A stretch of 11,269 bases of DNA from HGM13006 sp963649625 (GTDB taxonomy: Bacteria; Bacillota; Clostridia; Oscillospirales; Oscillospiraceae). Position 1 is the stretch's first letter. Each line of letters begins with the position of its first letter. The stretch is taken from positions 1-11,269 of the forward strand of contig CAVJIP010000149.1 in the NCBI GenBank assembly GCA_963649625.1, read 5' to 3'. A program made the translations under genes and the position numbers. Positions 1 through 5,784 of the stretch are shown here, in pieces. The notes under the pieces were generated by a model that made no database searches, had not been told where the DNA came from, and saw only the letters and a list, made by a program, of their open reading frames with translations.

Positions 1-50
1 GTACCACATTGAGATTGTTTCACCTTGATTGGGTCATATCTATTTACATC

Positions 51-74
51 ACAGATGCAGTTTCTGTATTTTTG
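51..74 (+). terminator. Weak hairpin with T-run (possible terminator of an upstream gene)
   Basis: ACAGA (51-55) can pair with TCTGT (63-67) across a 7-nt loop, and ATTTTTG follows directly. The stem is only 5 bp and AT-rich, so this is a weak intrinsic-terminator candidate for a transcript entering from the left edge. The rest of bases 1-84 is AT-rich and holds no gene that I can support. Confidence 0.25.
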
Positions 75-84
75 AAATTTCCTC

Positions 85-113
85 TTGTGCTTTTGGCGGA
101 AATGTAATAAAAT
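85..113 (+). promoter_or_regulatory. Sigma-A promoter of the yloU-fakA unit
   Basis: A -35 box TTGTGC (85-90) and a -10 box TAAAAT (108-113) are separated by exactly 17 bp in an AT-rich stretch. The predicted start is near base 120, giving a leader of about 47 nt before the first gene. No other promoter of this quality is visible before fakA, so yloU and fakA are probably co-transcribed from it. Confidence 0.65.
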
Positions 114-166
114 ATGCAGAGTGTCTTTTCGGGCACACGCAACTGACTTAGAGGAGGTCAAGCCTT

Positions 167-520
167 ATGATGCGTCTTACAACAGACAAGGGTGTTGTCA
201 CCATCAGCAGCGAGGTCTTTACCAATATTGCGGGTATGGCTGCGTCCACCTGCTTCGGTGTAAAGGGCATGGCGGTTCGCTCCGTGACAGACGGGCTGGT
301 GCATCTGCTGCGCCGGGAGGCCATGGGTAAGGGCGTGCTGGTGACGTACAATGACGACAATACTGTTTCCATTGATCTTCATATTATGATCGACCACGGC
401 ATCAATATCGCTGCGGTTGGCCCCGCCATTATCAACGAGGTCAGCTATGTGGTTCATAAAATGACCGGCGCTGTGGTCAAGCAGGTCAACGTATTCATTG
501 ATTCCATCAGCGTTGACTAA
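167..520 (+). CDS. yloU: Asp23/Gls24 family envelope stress response protein (YloU-like)
   Basis: This 117-residue protein belongs to the Asp23/Gls24 (DUF322) family, small proteins of Gram-positive bacteria linked to cell-envelope or alkaline stress; S. aureus Asp23 is membrane-associated through a partner. Visible support is the family pattern: an N-terminal segment 'GVVTISSEVFTNIAG', a conserved 'GVKGMA', and a C-terminal half with alternating hydrophobic strands and valine-rich helices ('VGPAIINEVSYVV') ending in 'VNVFIDSI'. There is no signal peptide or membrane segment. The ATG at 167 is 8 nt after a strong GAGGAGGT (151-158); a second ATG follows immediately at 170, so the start could be one codon later. 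The length matches the family (about 110-120). It lies 58 bp upstream of fakA, the same pairing as yloU-yloV in Bacillus subtilis. The biochemical role of this paralogue is not established; the family assignment is firm, the symbol rests on neighbourhood. Confidence 0.9.
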   Translation: MMRLTTDKGVVTISSEVFTNIAGMAASTCFGVKGMAVRSVTDGLVHLLRREAMGKGVLVTYNDDNTVSIDLHIMIDHGINIAAVGPAIINEVSYVVHKMTGAVVKQVNVFIDSISVD

Positions 521-542
521 GGCAATCACTGCCCGAAACAAC

Positions 543-561
543 GATGAGACAGATTCTCATC
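543..561 (+). other. Intercistronic hairpin just upstream of the fakA ribosome-binding site
   Basis: GATGAGA (543-549) and TCTCATC (555-561) form a perfect 7-bp inverted repeat with a 5-nt loop. It ends 2 nt before the fakA Shine-Dalgarno GGAGG (564-568). No T-run follows, so it is not a terminator. It could influence translation initiation or act as a processing or stability element between yloU and fakA; this role is inference only. Confidence 0.5.
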
Positions 562-578
562 CCGGAGGTGCAACACAC

Positions 579-2261
579 TTGAAAGAATTTATCAGCGGGC
601 AGGAGCTGAAGGAAATGTTCATCAGCGCTGCCGCTTCCGTTGATCGAAGCAAGCAGCAGATCAACGACCTGAACGTATTCCCGGTGCCTGACGGCGATAC
701 CGGCACGAACATGGCACTGACCCTGGGCAATGCCGCCAAGGAGCTGAGAAAGGCACCGGATGACATTACCGTAGGCCGCTGCGCAGAGATTGCTGCGTCT
801 GCGCTGCTCCGTGGTGCCCGGGGAAATTCCGGCGTAATCACATCACTGTTGTTCCGTGGCTTCTCCAAATACATGAAAGAAAAGGTCACGGCGGACGGGG
901 CGGATTTTGCCGCAGCGCTGGCTGAGGGGGTGGAGGCGGCCTACAAGGCGGTAATGAAGCCCACCGAGGGTACCATCCTTACCGTGTCCCGTGTCTCTGC
1001 GGAGACTGCCGTGGAGGCCTGTGCGGAGACCACCGCCATGGAAAACATCCTGGAAGTGGCCATTTTCAGCGCAAAAACCGCCCTGGAGGAAACCGTCAAC
1101 CAGAACCCCGTGCTGAAAAAGGCCGGGGTAGTGGATGCCGGCGGCATGGGCTTTGTACGGATTTTGGAGGGCATGAAGGCCGCCATGCTGGGAGAGCCTG
1201 TGGTGGCCGAGGAGAATGCCGGGGCCCCGGAGGAAGCCACTGTGGCGGTGGATATGTCCAACTTCACCTTTACCTATGACACGGTGTTTATTGTCCGAAA
1301 GGGTGAGCACTGTGACCTTACCGCCTACGCCGAATATCTCAATGGCATCGGCGACAGCCTGGTCATTGGGGAGGACGACGACATTTTCAAGGTTCATGTC
1401 CACACTGACACCCCCGGCCTGGCCCTGACCGAGGCGGCCAAGCACGGGGTGCTGGAGTTGGCAAAAATCGAGAATATGCGCACCCAGTGCGAGGAGCTGG
1501 CAGCCGGACACAAGGCCTTCAGCACTGATGATCTGGAGGCTGTGGAGGAGGAGCTGGAGCGGGCAGAGGAAAAGCCCCAGGGCCGGGTGATTGCCCCGCC
1601 GGAAAAGAAATACGGCGTGGTGTCTGTGTGTGCCGGTGAGGGGATCGCCGCCATGTTCCGGGATCTGGGAGTAGACCAGATTGTTTCCGGAGGCCAGACC
1701 ATGAATCCCTCCACCGAGGACATTCTGAAAATGATCGATGCCACACCTGCCGAGGTGGTCATTGTGCTGCCCAACAACAAGAACATCTTTATGGCGGCGG
1801 AGCAGTGCAAGCCTTTAAGTGAAAAGCGGGTGGTGGTGATTCCCACCGCCACCGTCCCCGAGGGAATCACGGCTATGCTGAATTTGGATCCCTCCGTCCC
1901 GGTGGAGGAGAACGAGGCGGCCATGTCTGCGGCCATCCGAGGCGTGACCACCATGCAGATCACCTATGCCGCACGAAATTCCGACTTTGACGGCTATGCC
2001 ATCAGTGCCGGAGATTATCTGGCCCTTTGCGGCGGTGCCCTCTACGGCACGGATCGGGACATTCAGGTGCTGCTTCGGCATCTGGCGGAAAAGGCTGCAA
2101 GTCTGGACAGCGAGTTTGTCACCGTGTTCTACGGCTCCGACATCTCCCCGGAGGAGGCCCAGCAGGCTGCGGAGGTGTTTTCCCAGGTTTGCCCGGATGC
2201 GGAGGTCACCCTTCTGTCCGGGGGACAGCCGGTGTACTATTACCTGATCTCTGCGGAGTAA
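579..2261 (+). CDS. fakA: Fatty acid kinase ATP-binding subunit FakA (DAK2 domain protein YloV)
   Basis: FakA binds ATP and, with a separate FakB (DegV-type) fatty-acid carrier, phosphorylates exogenous fatty acids to acyl-phosphates for membrane lipid synthesis; it is cytosolic. The N-terminal DhaL/DAK2 kinase domain (about 1-200) contains 'NVFPVPDGDTGTNM' (32-45), whose Asp38 and Asp40 match the Mg-ATP ligands of the family, plus 'GARGNSGVI' (79-87) and 'MKPTEGTIL' (126-134). A middle domain carries 'VHVHTDTPG' (272-280), and the C-terminal DegV/FakB-like domain carries 'GGQTMNPSTEDIL' (371-383) and ends 'GGQPVYYYLISAE'. The start is the TTG at 579, 8 nt after GGAGG, giving 560 residues, the normal length. 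An in-frame TTG at 498 would overlap yloU, lacks a Shine-Dalgarno site and would add a non-conserved 27-residue tail. The gene follows yloU on the same transcript and is closed by a terminator at 2270. No FakB gene is in the window; in many Firmicutes fakB is unlinked. Confidence 0.92.
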   Translation: MKEFISGQELKEMFISAAASVDRSKQQINDLNVFPVPDGDTGTNMALTLGNAAKELRKAPDDITVGRCAEIAASALLRGARGNSGVITSLLFRGFSKYMKEKVTADGADFAAALAEGVEAAYKAVMKPTEGTILTVSRVSAETAVEACAETTAMENILEVAIFSAKTALEETVNQNPVLKKAGVVDAGGMGFVRILEGMKAAMLGEPVVAEENAGAPEEATVAVDMSNFTFTYDTVFIVRKGEHCDLTAYAEYLNGIGDSLVIGEDDDIFKVHVHTDTPGLALTEAAKHGVLELAKIENMRTQCEELAAGHKAFSTDDLEAVEEELERAEEKPQGRVIAPPEKKYGVVSVCAGEGIAAMFRDLGVDQIVSGGQTMNPSTEDILKMIDATPAEVVIVLPNNKNIFMAAEQCKPLSEKRVVVIPTATVPEGITAMLNLDPSVPVEENEAAMSAAIRGVTTMQITYAARNSDFDGYAISAGDYLALCGGALYGTDRDIQVLLRHLAEKAASLDSEFVTVFYGSDISPEEAQQAAEVFSQVCPDAEVTLLSGGQPVYYYLISAE

Positions 2262-2269
2262 ATAGATAG

Positions 2270-2312
2270 GAACCCACGAGGCTGCTGGAAACAAAGGCCT
2301 GGTGGGTTCTTT
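2270..2312 (+). terminator. Intrinsic terminator after fakA
   Basis: Bases 2270-2282 (GAACCCACGAGGC) pair with 2297-2309 (GCCTGGTGGGTTC) as a 13-bp stem with one mismatch and a 14-nt loop. The 3' end runs into GGGTTCTTTG, a short U-rich tail. It begins 8 nt after the fakA stop, the expected place for a transcript end. The tail is interrupted by a C, so read-through into glgA is possible. Confidence 0.65.
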
Positions 2313-2318
2313 GCGGCC

Positions 2319-2335
2319 AAATCCCACAGGATTTT
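2319..2335 (+). promoter_or_regulatory. Second small hairpin in the fakA-glgA interval
   Basis: AAATCC (2319-2324) and GGATTT (2329-2334) form a perfect 6-bp stem with a CACA loop, and the run of five T (2332-2336) overlaps the 3' arm. It lies between the fakA terminator and the glgA ribosome-binding site. On its own it would be a poor terminator because the stem is short and AT-rich. Its CCCAC (2323-2327) is also complementary to GTGGG (2302-2306) in the 3' arm of the preceding hairpin, so the two structures could exclude one another. Confidence 0.4.
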
Positions 2336-2364
2336 TGGAAAAGAAGGAGCGTAGAAACGGGAGT

Positions 2365-3789
2365 ATGGACATCCTGTATGCGGTAAGCGAGGCATACCCC
2401 TTTGCGAAAAACGGCGGGCTGGGAGATGTGGCCGGTTCCTTTCCCAAGGCCCTGGCCAGGGAGAAGGTGGACATCCGGGTCATTCTGCCGCTGTATGACA
2501 CCATCTCGGAGACGTATCGGGCCCAGATGGAGATGGTGAGCAGCTTTACCCTGGAGCTGGCCCTGGAAACCCTCTGCTGCGGGCTGTACCGGCTGGAGCA
2601 TCAGGGCGTGACCTGGTATTTCCTTGAAAACGACCACTTTTTCTGCCGGGGTAGGCTCTACGGCTGCGAGGACGACGACGCACGGTTTGCCTTCTTCTCC
2701 AAGGCGGTGTGTGAGAGCCTGAGGCATCTGGGCTGGCAGCCGGATGTGATTCACTGCAACGACTGGCAGACGGCACTGATTCCCTTTTATCTGCGTGACC
2801 TCCGGCTGAAGGCTCCCAGACAGAGGCTGCCCCGGACGGTATTCACCATTCACAACGTGGAGTATCAGGGAAATTTCAGCTATCACACCCTGACGGATGT
2901 GTTTGGTCTGTCGGGCATTCTGTTTGCAGAGGGAACGGTGGAGCTGGACGGCAGCGTAAACCTGATGAAGGGAGCCGTTGAAACGGCGGACTGCCTGACC
3001 ACGGTGAGCCCTTCCTACGCCAGGGAGCTAAAGGCCCCGGATGCGGCGGGGCCCATTGGAGAGGTTATCGCCTCCCATGAGATTTATGGGATACGCAACG
3101 GCCTGGACGAGGGGATAAATCCCTTTGACTGCCCGGTGATCCATCGGCCCTATGACCGGGATTCCGTGGGAGAAAAGGTGTTTAATAAGCTGTGGATGCA
3201 GGAAAGGCACGGCCTCCAGGTGGAGGAAACCATTCCGGTGCTGGGCTGCGTCAGCCGGCTGCTGCCCCGGAAGGGATTGGAGCTTCTGGCTGACGTTCTG
3301 CCGCAGTTTTTGGAGCAGGGCTGCCAGCTGGTGCTTACCGGGGATGGCCGCCGGGAGCTGGTAGATCGGTTCTTGGCGTTGAAGCGGCAATTCCCCGGCC
3401 AGGTGGAGCTGATGCCCTATTCCGAGGAAAATGCGGTAGAAATATTTTCCAGCGCAGATTTGTTCCTGATGCCCTCGGTGGAGGAGCCCTGCGGCACGGC
3501 CCAGATGCAGGCCATGCGCTACGGCACAGTGCCGGTGGTACGGGCCACCGGCGGGCTCAAGGACACCGTGCGGCCCTATGACCCGGCTCACCCGGAGGGA
3601 ACCGGGATTGTGTTTTCGGATTATACGGCGGAGGCCCTGGCGGATGCCATTTCCCGGGGACTTGCCCTTTGCGGCAATCAGGCGGAGTATGAGGCCATGC
3701 AGCAGCGGTGTATGGGGGAGGACTTTTCCTGGAAGGGCCCGGTGAAGGAGTATCTCGCCCTGTACCAAGGGCTTCTGGAAAGGGAATAG
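2365..3789 (+). CDS. glgA: Glycogen synthase (ADP-glucose type, GT5 family)
   Basis: GlgA transfers glucose from ADP-glucose to the growing alpha-1,4-glucan chain in glycogen synthesis. The N-terminal GT5 domain opens with 'MDILYAVSEAYPFAKNGGLGDV', holding the K-x-G-G-L nucleotide-sugar signature (K15-L19); 'TIHNVEYQG' (161-169) supplies the conserved His163. The C-terminal Rossmann domain has 'GCVSRLLPRKGLELL' (294-308), with Arg298 and Lys303 at the catalytic phosphate-binding positions, and 'EPCGTAQMQAMRYGT' (374-388) followed by 'TGGLKDTV'. At 474 residues it is full length. The ATG at 2365 is chosen because homology begins there; an in-frame GTG at 2302 lies inside the fakA terminator. 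The Shine-Dalgarno site is not ideal: AAGGAG (2344-2349) is 15 nt away and GGGAG (2359-2363) only 1 nt away. The usual EPCGL-Q is EPCGT-Q here. No glgC, glgD, glgB or glgP lies nearby, and no clear promoter of its own was found. Confidence 0.95.
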   Translation: MDILYAVSEAYPFAKNGGLGDVAGSFPKALAREKVDIRVILPLYDTISETYRAQMEMVSSFTLELALETLCCGLYRLEHQGVTWYFLENDHFFCRGRLYGCEDDDARFAFFSKAVCESLRHLGWQPDVIHCNDWQTALIPFYLRDLRLKAPRQRLPRTVFTIHNVEYQGNFSYHTLTDVFGLSGILFAEGTVELDGSVNLMKGAVETADCLTTVSPSYARELKAPDAAGPIGEVIASHEIYGIRNGLDEGINPFDCPVIHRPYDRDSVGEKVFNKLWMQERHGLQVEETIPVLGCVSRLLPRKGLELLADVLPQFLEQGCQLVLTGDGRRELVDRFLALKRQFPGQVELMPYSEENAVEIFSSADLFLMPSVEEPCGTAQMQAMRYGTVPVVRATGGLKDTVRPYDPAHPEGTGIVFSDYTAEALADAISRGLALCGNQAEYEAMQQRCMGEDFSWKGPVKEYLALYQGLLERE

Positions 3790-3795
3790 AGGATT

Positions 3796-3833
3796 TCCCC
3801 GGGTACGAAGCACTGTACCCGGGGAGACGTTTT
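3796..3833 (+). terminator. Palindromic terminator between convergent glgA and asnB
   Basis: TCCCCGGGTAC (3796-3806) and GTACCCGGGGA (3815-3825) are perfect 11-bp arms around an 8-nt loop, very GC-rich. On the plus strand GACGTTTT follows, so the T-run begins 4 nt after the stem. On the minus strand the tail (AATCCTCTATT) is only mildly U-rich. It sits in the 42-bp gap between the glgA stop and the asnB stop and may serve both, with better termination of glgA. Confidence 0.75.
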
Positions 3834-5634
3834 ATACCAGGCGCACATGACGGGCTCGGAGCCAATGGGAGAGCTGAAGAAAATAGGCGATGGTCTGGGG
3901 AGTGGTCATCAGCTGACCATACCAGGGGATGCTCCGATCCTCCTGGCACAGGGCCAGAAGCGAATCCTTTCGGAGGAAGTCCAGCAGGGGAGAGTTGGTG
4001 CCGCTAAGCTCCTCCCGAAGCAGGCCGGATACGGCGGCCATATAGTCGGGATTCCAGGTCTTTGGATAGGGGCTTTTCTTCCTGGTGACAATGGCCTCCG
4101 GCAGCATATCCCGGAAGGCGTAGCGGAGCAGGCCCTTTTCCCGGCCCCGGTAGTCCTTGTAGGCCCAGGGAACCCGATAGAGATATTCCACGATTCGCTT
4201 GTCACAGAAGGGAACCCGAACCTCCAGCCCGGACCACATACTCATCCGATCCTTCCGATCCAGCAGGGTCTGCATAAACCAGCGGAGATTCAGCACCATC
4301 ATTTCCTTCATGCGCCGTTCCAGGGGAGAGGCCTCCGGCGCAATGCGGGCCTGAGCAATGGTTTCCTGATAGCGGGCCTGGACAAACTGAGCCGGATCCT
4401 GCCAGGAGAGAAGCTCCGGGGTCACAAAGGAGGCCCGATACGCCGTGGTCTGGGCCCAGGGAAAGCCGTCTTTGGCCCGAATCTCCGGGTCACGATACCA
4501 GGGGTAGCCCCCGAAAATCTCATCGGCGCATTCCCCGGAGAGAATCACCGTGGTGTATTTCCTGGTTTCCCGGCACAGCAGCAGAAGGGAACTGTCCACG
4601 TCCGCCATTCCCGGAAGGTCACGGGCCTCCGCCGCCTCAAAAAGCGCCGAAACCAGTGCGTCGGTGTCCAGGGTGATGCGATGGCCATGGGCCTCCAGGT
4701 GCCGCTCCATCAGAGCGATGTAGTCATTGTCGGTGTTGGGCTGAAATTTGGTGGCGTGGAAATATTTCTGATTGTCCCGATAATCCACGGAGAAGGTGTC
4801 CAGGCTGCCCAGGTTTTTCCTTGCCACAGCGGAAATAATGGAGGAATCCAATCCCCCGGAGAGGAATGTGCCCAGGGGCACATCAGACACCAGCTGCCGC
4901 CGGATGGCATCCTCCACAAAAAACCGGGCCTTTTCGGCGCAGGCTTCAAAGCTGTCCCCACATTCCCCGTCCTCCAGACGCCAATACTGCCGAAGGGTCA
5001 GGGCACCGTCCCGGAAGTGGCCCCACTGGCCGGGCAGCAGCTCTTGAATCCCACGGAACACACCAAGGCCCGGGGTCCGCCCCGGCCCCAAAAACAGCAG
5101 GTCATAGAGCCCTCTGGCATCCACCTCCGGGGGAAGCTCCGGGAAACATAGGATGCTTTTCAGCTCGGAGGCGAAAAACAGCTGCTCCCCCCGAACGCCA
5201 TAGAACAGGGGCTTTACTCCCATGGGGTCCCGGGCCAGAAACAGGCTGTGCTCCCGGCTGTCATAGATGGCGAAGGCAAAGATGCCGTTGAGCCGTTCCG
5301 GGGCCTCCCGGCCCCAAACCAGATAGCTCCGCAGCAGAACCTCCGTATCGGAATGGGTGGTAAACTGCTGCCCCCTGGCCTCCAGATCGTCTCGAAGCTC
5401 TGCAGCGTTGTAAAGCTCTCCGTTGTAGACGATGGTACAGGGGCCAATGGTCATGGGCTGAAGGCCGTGCTCCGGGTCAATTACCGACAGCCGCCGGTGC
5501 AGCAGGGTACAGTCCCTCCATTGGAACATTCCTGCCTGGTCAGGGCCCCGGCGGGTCATGGTTTGTAAAATCCCCTCATAAAACCCCATGGGCCGGGGGC
5601 CATGGGGGCCAATCTCCCCCGCAATTCCGCACAT
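3832..5634 (-). CDS. asnB: Asparagine synthase (glutamine-hydrolysing)
   Basis: AsnB makes asparagine from aspartate, ATP and glutamine. The N-terminal class II glutamine amidotransferase domain begins MCGIAG, so Cys2 becomes the N-terminal nucleophile after Met removal; other active-site motifs are 'RRGPDQAG' (28-35), 'HRRLSVID' (46-53), 'YNGELYN' (70-76) and 'SDTEVL' (95-100). The synthetase domain has the ATP pyrophosphatase loop 'LSGGLDSSII' (258-267), 'SGECADEIFGGYPWY' (366-380) and 'GLEVRVPFCDKRIVEYL' (469-485). At 600 residues it is complete and closer to the longer Bacillus AsnB/AsnO type than to E. coli AsnB (about 554). The start is fixed by the MCGI motif and by AGGAGGG 6 nt upstream on the minus strand. 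It converges on glgA and diverges from pyrG. Its promoter is unclear: TTGTGC (minus strand, 5697-5692) and CATAGT (5672-5667) with a 19-bp spacer is the best, weak candidate. Confidence 0.96.
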   Translation of the reverse strand: MCGIAGEIGPHGPRPMGFYEGILQTMTRRGPDQAGMFQWRDCTLLHRRLSVIDPEHGLQPMTIGPCTIVYNGELYNAAELRDDLEARGQQFTTHSDTEVLLRSYLVWGREAPERLNGIFAFAIYDSREHSLFLARDPMGVKPLFYGVRGEQLFFASELKSILCFPELPPEVDARGLYDLLFLGPGRTPGLGVFRGIQELLPGQWGHFRDGALTLRQYWRLEDGECGDSFEACAEKARFFVEDAIRRQLVSDVPLGTFLSGGLDSSIISAVARKNLGSLDTFSVDYRDNQKYFHATKFQPNTDNDYIALMERHLEAHGHRITLDTDALVSALFEAAEARDLPGMADVDSSLLLLCRETRKYTTVILSGECADEIFGGYPWYRDPEIRAKDGFPWAQTTAYRASFVTPELLSWQDPAQFVQARYQETIAQARIAPEASPLERRMKEMMVLNLRWFMQTLLDRKDRMSMWSGLEVRVPFCDKRIVEYLYRVPWAYKDYRGREKGLLRYAFRDMLPEAIVTRKKSPYPKTWNPDYMAAVSGLLREELSGTNSPLLDFLRKDSLLALCQEDRSIPWYGQLMTTPQTIAYFLQLSHWLRARHVRLV

Positions 5635-5653
5635 AGCGTTCCCTCCTGATACT

Positions 5654-5715
5654 TGGATTGCCCCAGACTATGCCCGGCGTGACGAGGCTGTGCACAAAAA
5701 ACCCTGGATTGCCCC
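5654..5715 (+). repeat. 11-bp direct repeat in the asnB-pyrG divergent promoter region
   Basis: TGGATTGCCCC occurs at 5654-5664 and again at 5705-5715, 51 bp apart (near five helical turns), each followed closely by GAC. The right copy directly abuts the pyrG -35 box; the left copy lies 20 bp upstream of the asnB start codon, near its likely transcription start. The placement fits an operator pair shared by both genes, but the 9-mer GATTGCCCC also occurs within fakA (1589-1597), so chance remains possible. Confidence 0.45.
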
Positions 5716-5744
5716 TTGACTACCACCTGAAAAAAAAGTAGAAT
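5716..5744 (+). promoter_or_regulatory. Sigma-A promoter of pyrG
   Basis: The -35 box TTGACT (5716-5721) and the -10 box TAGAAT (5739-5744) have a 17-bp spacer that ends in a tract of eight A (5730-5737). The predicted transcription start is at about 5750-5751, only about 20 nt before the Shine-Dalgarno site. The leader is therefore very short and has no room for a terminator or attenuator. Confidence 0.8.
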
Positions 5745-5784
5745 AGGCTAGTTATCTGTGTATATGGCATTGGAGGCGAAATGT

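Noticed and set aside
115..141. TGC-GTGT / ACAC-GCA inverted repeat in the yloU leader
   Set aside because: Part of it lies upstream of the predicted transcript start, the arms are broken by a bulge, and only four base pairs would remain in the RNA.
498..578. An in-frame TTG that would extend FakA by 27 residues
   Set aside because: It overlaps the end of yloU, lacks a Shine-Dalgarno site, and the added residues are not FakA-like; the TTG at 579 has GGAGG at 8 nt.
2240..2268. TTACCT-17-TAGATA as a promoter for glgA at the end of fakA
   Set aside because: Both boxes match the consensus at only about half of their positions and the transcript would begin inside the terminator stem.
3847..5151. 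A 434-codon open frame on the plus strand opposite asnB
   Set aside because: It overlaps the unambiguous asnB gene, starts within its 3' end near the terminator without a ribosome-binding site, and its translation is low-complexity Gly/Pro-rich.
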